Shown here piece by piece: positions 49,043 to 57,283 of a stretch of DNA of 64,000 nucleotides. Below the pieces are notes generated by a model. The model was not told the origin of the DNA and made no database searches. It saw only the letters and a program-made list of their open reading frames with translations. Made by a program: the position numbers and the translations under genes. The stretch covers positions 62,001 through 126,000 of the forward strand of contig CAYUSB010000012.1 in the NCBI GenBank assembly GCA_964447205.1, read 5' to 3'. The DNA comes from JAEUKH01 sp964447205 (GTDB taxonomy: Bacteria > Myxococcota_A > Polyangia > Polyangiales > Ga0077539). The stretch's first letter is position 1; the number at the start of each line of letters is the position of its first letter.

Positions 49043-52000
49043 CCCGTCCCTGATACCGCAGCCGGCCGAGGGCCCCGGCCACGTCGTCGCGGGTGACCGC
49101 TCGAAACCGCATCGGGGCGGGCCGGAGCACGTCGGGGTCGAAGTCCATGCTGCGCACCCGCACCCCGCGGCGGGTGAGGGTCGCGAGGAGCCAGCGCAGC
49201 CGCTCGGACTCCGTGGTCTGGGCGAGGGCCGGGCCGCCCTCGGCCACGAGGTCGAGCAGGTGTTCGTCAATACGTTGACGATCGAGCTCGGCGCTCGCGG
49301 CCCCGACGATGAAGGGCACGAGCAGCGAGGCCTGGCGCAGCGGGAGGTACATCCCCCGGGTGGTCTCGGCCACCTTCTTGAAGACGGCCTCGGCCCCCTG
49401 GAAGGCCCGCAGGCCCGGGAGGCACCCGATGGCGTAGACGGCCACCCCCATCTCCTGGCACGACTCGGCCTGGGTGAACCAATGGTGTCCGCAGGGGCAG
49501 CCGTTGGGGAAGCTGTCGCCGTGCGGCTCGACCCCATGGGGCGGGGCATCACCGAACCACACCACGGCCCGGGCGGCCTGGGGGCGCCAGTCGAGGCGCA
49601 CGAGGTCGTAGAGGCCGTCGGTGACCGACTCGGGTCCGTCTCCCCCGCCGGCGGCCCGGAGCTTCTCCACTTCGCGGCGCACGGCCTCGATGTCGTCGGT
49701 GAGGGGCACCACCCGGCTGGCGTAGGTGTGATCCTGCGGGGGGTGGTCGCGGTAGGTGACGATCCCGAGACGGAGCCGACGACACAAGGGCGAGGCCTTG
49801 AGCTCGGCCACCAGGGACAGGAGGTGGGTGCGCACCTCGGCGATGTACGCGCCCATCGACCCCGTCTCGTCGACGAGGAAGACCAGGTCGAGTTCGCCCC
49901 GGCCCCGGGCGGCGAACCACGCGAGCTCGGCCTCAGGGTAGGGCTCCGAGCCCGGCAGCGGGACCGCGGCGGGCGGGGGCGGAGGCTCGAAGGGGGTCCG
50001 CGGAGGAGGCGGGGCCAGGTTGGGCGGAGGCGGGGCGATGTTGACGGTCGCCATGGGCGGACCGAAGGGCGTCGGGGTCACGGGCTTCGTGGGCGGGGGC
50101 ACGGCGGGCGGAGGCATCGCGGGCGGAGGCATCGCGGGCGGAGGCATCGCGGGCGGGGGCGCGGCGGGCGGGGCTTCGTCGCGGGAGCCGCCGGTGATGG
50201 CGTCCACGATGCGCGAGAAGAACCCACCCTTCGCGGGCGCAGGCGGAGGCGCCACGGCCGACACCCGGGACGCCCCGAACGATTGTGGAGCCATCGCAGG
50301 CGGAGGCGGCGGAGCTCCGTACGCGGAAGACGGCGGTGGTCCTGCCCCCCCAACCGGAGCAGGGGCCATCCCCGGAGGAGGCGCTCCCAGAGAAGGCGCA
50401 GCCATCCTCGGCGCGGCAGGGGAAGGACGCATCGACGCGGGCATCGGAGCGGGCATCGGAGCGGGCATCGGAGCGGGCATCGGGGCCGCCATCGACGCGG
50501 GCATGGATGCGGGCATCGGGGCGGCCTCCTCGAAGGGAGCGTCCATGTCGAGATACCGCTCCATGGGCTCGGGGGCCCCTCCTTCGGCCCTCGCCCAATC
50601 GCGCACGGCGCTCAGGTCTTCCTCCTCTTCCTCCTCCCACGCGCCCCCCTCGTCGTCCGCGCGGTCGGCGTGAACCTCGGCCCTGCGGGCGTGCGGAGAC
50701 GCTGCGACCTCTCCCTGGGAAGGAGTCCGCTGCGGCGCGTCGACGCGTTGGGTGGGCACGGGGGGCTTCTTCACCGACACCGTGAGGTCTTCGGCCACGA
50801 GGGAGGTGAAGGGTCCGACGATGCTGTGGGCCAGCGACAGGGCCGTGGCCTCGGCCCGCAACGCGGCCGCCTGGGCGGGCTCGGCGGCGGCCCGGGTGGC
50901 GAGGTCGTCGACCCGGCGACGGGCCCAGAGGCGCGTGAGGCCCGACGGGGCGGTGGAGGCCGGGAGCTGCACGGAGAGGTCTTGCCGGAAGGGTCGGCCG
51001 TCGGCCGTAGCCCCGGTGAGCACGAGTTTGGTGGCCCCGATGTGATCGAAGCGGCCGAGCACACGGAGGGGCTCTCCCCCGAAGAGGTCGGGCAGGCCCT
51101 TGGGGTAGACCTCCACCATCTCGGCTCCCTCCCAGTACATCGTGAGGTTGGTGAGGACGGGGCCGCCCTCGCGCACCCGGCGGGCGAAGCGTACGAGGGT
51201 CTCGTCGCGGTCTTCGGGGCGGTCGCTCGGGGTGACCACGTCGCTGGCCCCGCCGCCGACCCGGGCGAGTCGGGTCACGAGCCGACGGTCGACCGCGGCC
51301 CCCACCCCGAGCACGAAGAGGCGGGTGGACACGCCCAGAAGCTCAGGAACCCTGCGCAGAAGCCGCCCCTCGTTGCCCACCGCGGCGTCGGTGACCACCA
51401 CCACCACCCGGGTGCGCCCATCCCGAGCCGGAACCCGCGCGGCCCGCTCCAGGGCCTCCTCCAGCTCGGTTCCCCCGCGGGGACTCAGCCCGTCGAGGAA
51501 CCGTTCGGCCAGGGTGACGAGCTCGGGCGAGACCACGGCGAAGCGCGACCCGTCGCCGTCGAAGGCCAGGTGGTCATGGTCGAAGGCCATGAGTTGGGCC
51601 CCGTCGCCCGGCGTGAGCGCGTCGAGGAGGGCCCGCACGGCCTTGCGCACGGTGGGCATCGTGCCCCGCATGGAGGCCGAGCGATCGACCAGGATGAGCA
51701 CGTCGCGCAGCCGGGTGGCCCGGGTCGTGACCTCCGTGCCCGGGGCGAGGATGGCCCCGCAGTAGGCGCAGGGCACGACGGGTCCGAGGCCCGGGATCTC
51801 GCGGATGGCGTCCATGTTGGTGACGGCCCCGCCGCAGTTGCCGCACTTGACGGTCTTGAGGTCGCCGCGGCCTCCTCCGCGTTCGGTGAGGTCTTTGGGG
51901 ACCGAGGGGGTGACCAGGAGCAGGAAGGTGCCCCGCTCGCCGGCGACCCGCTCGAAGCGCAGGGAGGGCCGGACCCCGGTGTCGCCCGCCTGCCAGGTGA

Positions 52001-52685
52001 GCACGAAGTCCTTGTTGGGCAGGGAGTCTCCCGGGCTGAGGACCACGAGGGGCACCCCGTCGTCGGTGTATCGGGTGCGGGTCGGGTGGGTCACGCAGCG
52101 CAGCGACTCGATGTGCTCCTCGCCCCGGACCATCACCTCCACGGACACGTCCGGGGACCGTTCGCCCGTCGGAATCCGCGGGGGGACGACGGCTCCCGGA
52201 CGCGCCGGGGGCCCCGGGTCGCGGTACCGCTCGGGGGCCACCATGGGGAATACAAACCGCCACCGCCCATCGTCGTACCCGACGACCTCCTGGTATCCGA
52301 GCTCGACCTCGATGGTGGCTCCCGGGGCCACGTTGGCCACCGACAGGGTAAACAGGGCCGGTTTGTCCTCTTCGAGCAGGGTGGCCGCCCGCCCCTCGGC
52401 CCGGGCCGCCTCGTACACCCTGCGGGCCTCGGCCTTGTCCTTCACCACCCCTTGCACCACCCGGTCCTCGATGCGAAACAGCATCCGGTAGACGCTGGCC
52501 TCGTGCGGCAGGGGGAAGAGGTACACGGCCTCGATGGGGCTGTCGGTGTCGTTACGAAACACCTGGCGCACCGAGACATCGGCCACGGCCCCCGTGATCG
52601 AGGCCCGGACCTCGGTGCGGTCGAGGGGCAGGGAGCGCCCCGTCCGTGTTTGAAGACTTCCCTGCGTGACCGGCTCCAGTTCCAT
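49032..52685 (-). CDS. VIT - zinc ribbon - VWA - Pro-rich linker - VWA protein
   Basis: A 1217-aa protein. Residues 15-150 form a VIT domain (VRQVFRNDTDSPIEAVYLFP), as in inter-alpha-trypsin inhibitor. A four-Cys ribbon (CGNCGGA ... CAYCGAI) comes next, then a VWA with MIDAS DRSAS (VLILVDRSASMRG). About residues 650-870 are Pro/Ala/Met-rich repeats (PAPMPAPM and PPPAMPPP types). A second VWA (LVFLVDETGSMGAYIAEV, MIDAS DxTxS) ends the protein, including a CGHHW motif. There is no signal peptide, so it is probably cytoplasmic. VIT-VWA proteins mediate protein-protein contacts; the role here is unknown. Start chosen where VIT homology begins. Confidence 0.85.
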   Translation of the reverse strand: MELEPVTQGSLQTRTGRSLPLDRTEVRASITGAVADVSVRQVFRNDTDSPIEAVYLFPLPHEASVYRMLFRIEDRVVQGVVKDKAEARRVYEAARAEGRAATLLEEDKPALFTLSVANVAPGATIEVELGYQEVVGYDDGRWRFVFPMVAPERYRDPGPPARPGAVVPPRIPTGERSPDVSVEVMVRGEEHIESLRCVTHPTRTRYTDDGVPLVVLSPGDSLPNKDFVLTWQAGDTGVRPSLRFERVAGERGTFLLLVTPSVPKDLTERGGGRGDLKTVKCGNCGGAVTNMDAIREIPGLGPVVPCAYCGAILAPGTEVTTRATRLRDVLILVDRSASMRGTMPTVRKAVRALLDALTPGDGAQLMAFDHDHLAFDGDGSRFAVVSPELVTLAERFLDGLSPRGGTELEEALERAARVPARDGRTRVVVVVTDAAVGNEGRLLRRVPELLGVSTRLFVLGVGAAVDRRLVTRLARVGGGASDVVTPSDRPEDRDETLVRFARRVREGGPVLTNLTMYWEGAEMVEVYPKGLPDLFGGEPLRVLGRFDHIGATKLVLTGATADGRPFRQDLSVQLPASTAPSGLTRLWARRRVDDLATRAAAEPAQAAALRAEATALSLAHSIVGPFTSLVAEDLTVSVKKPPVPTQRVDAPQRTPSQGEVAASPHARRAEVHADRADDEGGAWEEEEEEDLSAVRDWARAEGGAPEPMERYLDMDAPFEEAAPMPASMPASMAAPMPAPMPAPMPAPMPASMRPSPAAPRMAAPSLGAPPPGMAPAPVGGAGPPPSSAYGAPPPPPAMAPQSFGASRVSAVAPPPAPAKGGFFSRIVDAITGGSRDEAPPAAPPPAMPPPAMPPPAMPPPAVPPPTKPVTPTPFGPPMATVNIAPPPPNLAPPPPRTPFEPPPPPAAVPLPGSEPYPEAELAWFAARGRGELDLVFLVDETGSMGAYIAEVRTHLLSLVAELKASPLCRRLRLGIVTYRDHPPQDHTYASRVVPLTDDIEAVRREVEKLRAAGGGDGPESVTDGLYDLVRLDWRPQAARAVVWFGDAPPHGVEPHGDSFPNGCPCGHHWFTQAESCQEMGVAVYAIGCLPGLRAFQGAEAVFKKVAETTRGMYLPLRQASLLVPFIVGAASAELDRQRIDEHLLDLVAEGGPALAQTTESERLRWLLATLTRRGVRVRSMDFDPDVLRPAPMRFRAVTRDDVAGALGRLRYQGRVTA

Positions 52686-52854
52686 CGTCGAGGCCCCTCC
52701 GTCGGTGATGCGGAGCGGGAGTCTATCACCGGCTTTCGGCGGAGGGTCTACACCCGCCGCGGCCCCTCGTTGACGGGCCGTCCGCTCCGTCTGCGCCGCC
52801 TGGGTTACAGCGAGGACGAGGCCCGGAGTCTGTCGTCGCTGCACACCCGCAATT

Positions 52855-53703
52855 TTATGTGAGACCGACCCACGCCGCGCTCTTGTCCCACAGGGTGCGG
52901 GCGAGGGCGGGGTCGTCGGCGAGGGGCGAGGGGGTGCGCTCGGCGCTCTCGTCGTAGTAGCGCCCGTCGTGATCGGCCACCGCCGGCGAGGTGGCGCAGT
53001 ACAGGGTGGTCTGGGCCCCCTCGTCGTTGCTCTTCATGAAGCGCTTCATGATCGACCGGAACGGCCACGGCACCGACCGCCACACGTCCGAGGCGATGAC
53101 CCCGGGGTGCAGGGCATAACTGTGGACCCCCTCCCCGGCCCTTCCCCGGGCGAGCTCCTTGGTGAAGAGGACGTTGGCGAGCTTGCTCACGGCGTACTCG
53201 GGCAGCCCCGTGACCGAGCGGGTCGACTGGCGCAGGACGTCGAAATCGATGCCCCTGGCCTGGTAGTGGGACTTGCTCGACACGTTGACGATGCGGGCCG
53301 GGGGGCTCTCGCGCAGCCGCGGGAGCAGGAGCATCGTGAAGAGGAAATGCCCGAGGTGGTTGGTCCCGAAGGCGATCTCGAACCCGTCGCGGGTGAGGCC
53401 CCGCTGCCCGGCGAGGCCGGCGTTGTTGACGAGGAGGTGCAGGGGTTCGCCCGTGGCCAGAAACCTCTCGGCCGAGGCTCGGACGGCGGCCAGGTCGCCG
53501 AGGTCGAGGGGGAGGTACGCGGCGCTGCCCCCGGCGGCTCGGATGCCCTCCACCACGGGCTCGGTCTTCTCGGCCGAGCGGCCCGCGAGGAAGACCCGGG
53601 CCCCGCGTCGGGCGAGGGTCTCGGCGGTCACCCGTCCGATGCCTGTGTTGGCCCCGGTCACCAGGGCGACCTTGCCGGCCAGATCGTGTGTTGTGTCGGT
53701 CAT
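52855..53703 (-). CDS. SDR (retinol dehydrogenase-like)
   Basis: A 282-aa SDR. VALVTGANTGIGR (cofactor), LVNNAGLAG, the catalytic Ser in VSSKSHY, and EYAVSKLANVLF (YxxxK with AVSKLAN) are the pattern of the RDH11-14/WW-oxidoreductase subgroup. Substrate unknown. ATG at complement 53701-53703 with TACCCT 14 nt upstream. Confidence 0.92.
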   Translation of the reverse strand: MTDTTHDLAGKVALVTGANTGIGRVTAETLARRGARVFLAGRSAEKTEPVVEGIRAAGGSAAYLPLDLGDLAAVRASAERFLATGEPLHLLVNNAGLAGQRGLTRDGFEIAFGTNHLGHFLFTMLLLPRLRESPPARIVNVSSKSHYQARGIDFDVLRQSTRSVTGLPEYAVSKLANVLFTKELARGRAGEGVHSYALHPGVIASDVWRSVPWPFRSIMKRFMKSNDEGAQTTLYCATSPAVADHDGRYYDESAERTPSPLADDPALARTLWDKSAAWVGLT

Positions 53704-53764
53704 GTCGGGCCGCGGAGGGTACCGCCATTGCCACCACCCCGCGAGGGTCGAAACCCCACGACCC

Positions 53765-54169
53765 TCATCGCTCGCACAGGCCGCGCTGGAGGAAGCTCTC
53801 TGGAGCTGATATCCCACGGGTCGTGCACACGGGCCGGGCCACCGTCCGGGCCTCCTCGGTGGCCCCCCGGGCGAGCAGGACCCGCGTGAGGTCGATGCGC
53901 ACCCTGCGCTCCATCGTGCGGTCGGAGGCGGGAGCCCCAGGGCGTACGGCGAGGTCGAGGGCCATTCGGAGGTGGCGTTCGGTGGCGGCCCGATCGCCCG
54001 CCTGGCTCTCGCGGAAGGCCTGGGCATACAGGCCCGGGGCGGTCATCGGGCCTCGGCCTCCTTCGCCGCCCGGGTACGGGGTCCGTCCCATCCACCAGGC
54101 CACCAGGGCCATCAGGGCCAGGATGGCCAGGAGGCTCCAGACCGTGCCCTTGCGGTTGTACATCCCCAT
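53765..54169 (-). CDS. Small single-pass membrane protein
   Basis: 134 aa from the start MGMYNRKGT (a second ATG lies two codons on). One transmembrane helix (VWSLLAILALMALVAWWMG) near the N-terminus, then a periplasmic or cytoplasmic part with YAQAFRESQAGDRAATERHL (TPR-like helix pair) and a C-terminal FLQRGLCER. Function unknown. Follows the next listed gene by 5 bp and precedes the SDR by about 60 bp. Confidence 0.65.
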   Translation of the reverse strand: MGMYNRKGTVWSLLAILALMALVAWWMGRTPYPGGEGGRGPMTAPGLYAQAFRESQAGDRAATERHLRMALDLAVRPGAPASDRTMERRVRIDLTRVLLARGATEEARTVARPVCTTRGISAPESFLQRGLCER

Positions 54170-54174
54170 CGGGT

Positions 54175-54507
54175 CTACGGCCCGGCGAGGAAGGGCCCGA
54201 GAGGCGCCGACCAGACGGCGACGCCCGCGGGTCCGAAGCCCATGGCCCAGGCCGACCCCGGGGCCGCCGTGCCCACCACCCGGGCCGCCCCACGGGCCTC
54301 GTTGCGGCCGCGCAGGATGGCGCTGGCTTCGGCGGGGGACAAGACCGCCACGGCCCCCTCTCCCGCGGGATCGGGGCTCACCGCCAGGATGGACGTGAGC
54401 CCGTAGGCGGCCCGGGCCACCAGCACCGGAGCCCACTGCGCCGCGTGGCGCCGAAGAACCTCTACAAACACGGGGTCGACCCCCTCGGCCTTGCGCGTCG
54501 ATGCCAT
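54175..54507 (-). CDS. Hypothetical protein
   Basis: A 110-aa protein beginning MASTRKAEGVDPVFVEVLRR. LVARAAYGLTSILAVSPDPA and EASAILRGRNEARGAARVVG suggest a small alpha/beta fold, possibly of the roadblock or profilin-like type, but this is a guess. TACACT is 15 nt before the ATG. Probably co-transcribed with the membrane protein 5 bp downstream. Divergent from the FAH gene. Confidence 0.55.
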   Translation of the reverse strand: MASTRKAEGVDPVFVEVLRRHAAQWAPVLVARAAYGLTSILAVSPDPAGEGAVAVLSPAEASAILRGRNEARGAARVVGTAAPGSAWAMGFGPAGVAVWSAPLGPFLAGP

Positions 54508-54569
54508 CGTCGGGTGGCCGAGAGTGTACACCGGGCCCCCAGACAGGCTACCACCGACCACCGACCATC

Positions 54570-55295
54570 ATGCGCTCCCCTGAGGCCTCGTACGTGTTCG
54601 CGCCGCCGCCTGTTCCCTCTCTGTCTGTGCACGGGGCCGCGGGGCGGTTTCCGGTGCGGCGGGTGCTGTGTGTGGGGCGCAATTACGCCGCCCACCGCCG
54701 GGAGATGGGGGCCGACGCCCGGGAGCTCCCGTGTTTCTTCGCCAAACCCGCCGACGCCGTGGTGGCCGCGGACGAAGCGGGATGGTGCGGGGTGGTGCCG
54801 TACCCGCAGGCCACCGAGTCCCTGCATCACGAGGTCGAGCTGGTGGTGGCCCTCGGGTCGGGCGGGGTCAACGTGTCGGCCGAGGAGGCCCTGGGCATGG
54901 TGTTCGGGTACGCCGTGGGGGTCGACCTGACCCGCCGCGACGTGCAGAACGACCTCAAGGCCCGACGGCACCCCTGGGAGGCCGCCAAGGCCTTCGATCA
55001 CTCTGCCCCGCTGAGCCAGGTGTTTCAGACCGAGGGGGGCATCGCCCCGTTGGGCAGGCTGTGGCTGTCGGTCAATGGGGCCTTGCGCCAGGAGGGCCAC
55101 ACCGCGGACATGATCTGGAGCGTGGCCGAGACCCTGGCCGCGGCCTCGGCCTTGTGGAGCCTCCACCCGGGCGACCTGATCTTCACCGGAACCCCCGAAG
55201 GCGTCGGCCCCCTCGTCCCGGGCGACCGGGTCGCCTGTGGCCTCGAAGGCCTCGGGGGGCTGTCGTGTGTGGTGGGTCCGCGGGCCGCTCCCTGA
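54570..55295 (+). CDS. Fumarylacetoacetate hydrolase family protein
   Basis: A 241-aa FAH-family enzyme. VLCVGRNYAAHRREMG starts the domain; the metal ligands lie in HHEVELVVALG (E-x-E) and the GVDLTRRDVQ Asp. GDLIFTGTPEGVGPL is the closing signature. Members hydrolyse or decarboxylate acylpyruvates and oxaloacetate. Start at the ATG at 54570, 62 bp from the divergent hypothetical gene. Confidence 0.92.
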   Translation: MRSPEASYVFAPPPVPSLSVHGAAGRFPVRRVLCVGRNYAAHRREMGADARELPCFFAKPADAVVAADEAGWCGVVPYPQATESLHHEVELVVALGSGGVNVSAEEALGMVFGYAVGVDLTRRDVQNDLKARRHPWEAAKAFDHSAPLSQVFQTEGGIAPLGRLWLSVNGALRQEGHTADMIWSVAETLAAASALWSLHPGDLIFTGTPEGVGPLVPGDRVACGLEGLGGLSCVVGPRAAP

Positions 55296-55368
55296 GACCC
55301 CCACTACCCCCGCGAGGCCCCCGTATGGTATCCCTCCCCGCAGACGGAGCCCCATGTGGGCAGACGGA

Positions 55369-55445
55369 ATTCAATTAGCTCAGTCGGGTAGAGCAATCGG
55401 CTTTGGGGCCGATGGGGCGGAGGTTCGAATCCTCCAGTGAAACCA
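55369..55445 (+). tRNA. tRNA-Pro(UGG)-like sequence with 8-nt anticodon loop
   Basis: D arm GCTC/GAGC is perfect (55378-55394). The anticodon stem ATCGG/CCGAT is perfect, with the loop CTTTGGGG (55401-55408), eight nt instead of seven, containing TGG. The variable loop is 5 nt, and the T arm GGAGG-TTCGAAT-CCTCC is perfect (55419-55435). The acceptor stem pairs at only five of seven positions (mismatches at 1:72 and 6:67), and CCA is present only with a 1-nt offset. TATGGT at 55324-55329 could be its promoter -10. It is either a decayed tRNA or an unusual functional one. The next gene starts 196 bp downstream. Confidence 0.55.
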
Positions 55446-55640
55446 ACGCCGTCGTCGGGGGCTCCGTCTTTTTCTCCCGCCACGGTCTCCCGGCCCAGGC
55501 CCCAGGCCCTGGCCGCGTGACGGCCGAGACAGACCGCGGGCGCTGAAATCGCTGGTGACAGGGATCGAGTTCGGGCATGAATCCCGCGCGGCTTCGGGAC
55601 GATCACGTCGGCAGGGACGAAGCCGCAAAAGAGGGAAATC

Positions 55641-56357
55641 ATGGTATCCTGGAAGCAGTACAGCGACCCCGGCGCATGGAAGAACACCGTGACCGGCGTC
55701 GGACACCGGGGCGGCCTTTTTACCGTGGAGCGTGACGGTTCGCTCTACAAGACGGGGCCCCGTTCGGGCCGCACCGACCAGCTCGACGCCGGATACGACA
55801 CGAAGTTTCTTGTGTCGGACGGCGACATCCTCGTAGCCATCGAGAAGAATGGTACACTCTACAAGGTCGACCCCGCCGACGGCACCTGGGAGCAGGTCGG
55901 CGACGAGGCCGCCTGGGCAGGGACCGTGGCCGCCGACGCGGTGAGCGGCTCGCTCTACAGCGTCGAAGAAAACGGGACTCTCTACCACACCGACCTGGAG
56001 ACCGGCGAGTGGCAGGAGATCGGCGAGGACTACGACACCCGCTTTTTGTGGGCCTGGCACAACCACGTCTACGTCCTGGAAAACGACGGGACCCTGTACA
56101 AGGTCGACCCCGAGACCTCGGAGTACGAGCAGTTTGGCGCCGACGGGGCCTACGCCTCGGTCACCGCGGCCACGATCCACAACGGGATCCTGTACACCAT
56201 CGAGGACGGCAAGCTCGGGGCCACGGACATCGAGGACGGGGCCTTCACCGAGCTGTCGGGACCGGACTACACCAACACCCGTCACCTGTTTGGCGCGGGG
56301 GCCTCGCTCTACACGATCGAGACCGACGGGACCCTGTACAAGATCGACCTCGACTGA
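55641..56357 (+). CDS. Tachylectin-2-like five-bladed propeller protein
   Basis: A 238-aa protein without a signal peptide. Five repeats of about 47 residues, each with an LYTxExxGTLYKxDxxTGxWxxxGxxYDTxxL pattern (for example VAIEKNGTLYKVDPADGTWE and YVLENDGTLYKVDPETSEYE). Tachylectin-2 has five 47-residue blades binding GlcNAc/GalNAc, and myxobacteria make related hemagglutinins that lack signal peptides, so a lectin role is plausible. No sugar-binding residues can be confirmed. Very acidic. Start at the ATG behind AGAGGGA. Confidence 0.75.
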   Translation: MVSWKQYSDPGAWKNTVTGVGHRGGLFTVERDGSLYKTGPRSGRTDQLDAGYDTKFLVSDGDILVAIEKNGTLYKVDPADGTWEQVGDEAAWAGTVAADAVSGSLYSVEENGTLYHTDLETGEWQEIGEDYDTRFLWAWHNHVYVLENDGTLYKVDPETSEYEQFGADGAYASVTAATIHNGILYTIEDGKLGATDIEDGAFTELSGPDYTNTRHLFGAGASLYTIETDGTLYKIDLD

Positions 56358-56629
56358 CGTCCCTCCGCCCTCTTCAGCCGCGCATCCACGCGGGACGAGG
56401 GCCAAGCGCAGCCCATCCTCGGCCGATGTCGTGGCCGCCGGACACACTCGTGGCGGCACGCCACGGGCGATCGAGGCGCCCCTCATCCTCGTCTTCCGCG
56501 CAATCGTAGGCCCCTGCTGCGCGGCACCCTCCCTGCAATGCCCCTTGCGTCGCGATGATCGCGGAATCCTCCGCGCACCGCGCTCGCACATTGTGTGTGA
56601 CGACACCCTCTCTACGAAACACACCAGCC

Positions 56630-57259
56630 ATGAATATTCGAAACATTGGATCTGACATCGCTGACGCGGCCCGCGACGTGGGCCAGACCATCGAGGAAAA
56701 GGGATCGAGCGGGGTCTCCGCGGCCTCGTCGGGGTTCGAACATCTCTCCGATCGCCTGCGCACCCTCGCCTCCGTGGTGGGCTCCTACGCCTCGATCCGG
56801 ACGCTCATGCACGCCGCCGAGGGGGTCGTCCCCGGCCAGCGTCTCCTGGGCTACATGGGCCTCCAGCGGCGGCCGAGCGTCCTGTCCCGGGTCGCCACGG
56901 GCACGGGCTTCTTGATCGGCGGGGCGGTCGTCGGAGCCGGGATCGCGCTCCTGGTGACCCCGCAGACCGGGTCCCAGCTTCGCAGCCGGATCGGCCGGGG
57001 CTGGAAGGCCCTCAAGCACGACACCGAGGAGGCCGCCACCCAGGCCGTGGAGACCGTGAAGAGCACCATCGGCCAGGTCGGCCAGACCGTCCAGGGCGGC
57101 CAGAGCGGCCAGGCCGGGCAGGGCAGCCAGACCGGCCAGCAGCAGGGGTCGTCGCAGGACAGCTCCTTCGGCTCGAAGTCCAACGTCACCCGGGGCGAGA
57201 CCACGAAGAGCAACGACCTGCCCCGGAGCTCGTTCGACCCGATGAAGTCCAACCACTGA
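56630..57259 (+). CDS. YtxH-like membrane-associated protein
   Basis: A 209-aa protein. One hydrophobic stretch (TGFLIGGAVVGAGIALLVTP) followed by QTGSQLRSRIGRGWKALKHD matches the YtxH pattern (GxxAGxxxGLLFAPxxGxxLR). The N-terminal 60 residues are amphipathic helices; the C-terminus is a Gln/Gly/Ser low-complexity tail (GQxGQ repeats). General stress-type proteins of this family are of unknown mechanism. ATG at 56630 has no obvious Shine-Dalgarno sequence. Confidence 0.7.
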   Translation: MNIRNIGSDIADAARDVGQTIEEKGSSGVSAASSGFEHLSDRLRTLASVVGSYASIRTLMHAAEGVVPGQRLLGYMGLQRRPSVLSRVATGTGFLIGGAVVGAGIALLVTPQTGSQLRSRIGRGWKALKHDTEEAATQAVETVKSTIGQVGQTVQGGQSGQAGQGSQTGQQQGSSQDSSFGSKSNVTRGETTKSNDLPRSSFDPMKSNH

Positions 57260-57283
57260 ACGGGGCGGGCCGCCTGCGCCGGG

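Noticed and set aside
48357..52862. A 1501-codon plus-strand frame across the VIT/VWA gene
   Set aside because: It is the complement of a gene with clear VIT and VWA motifs; its own translation is low-complexity Arg/Gly/His with no recognisable domain.
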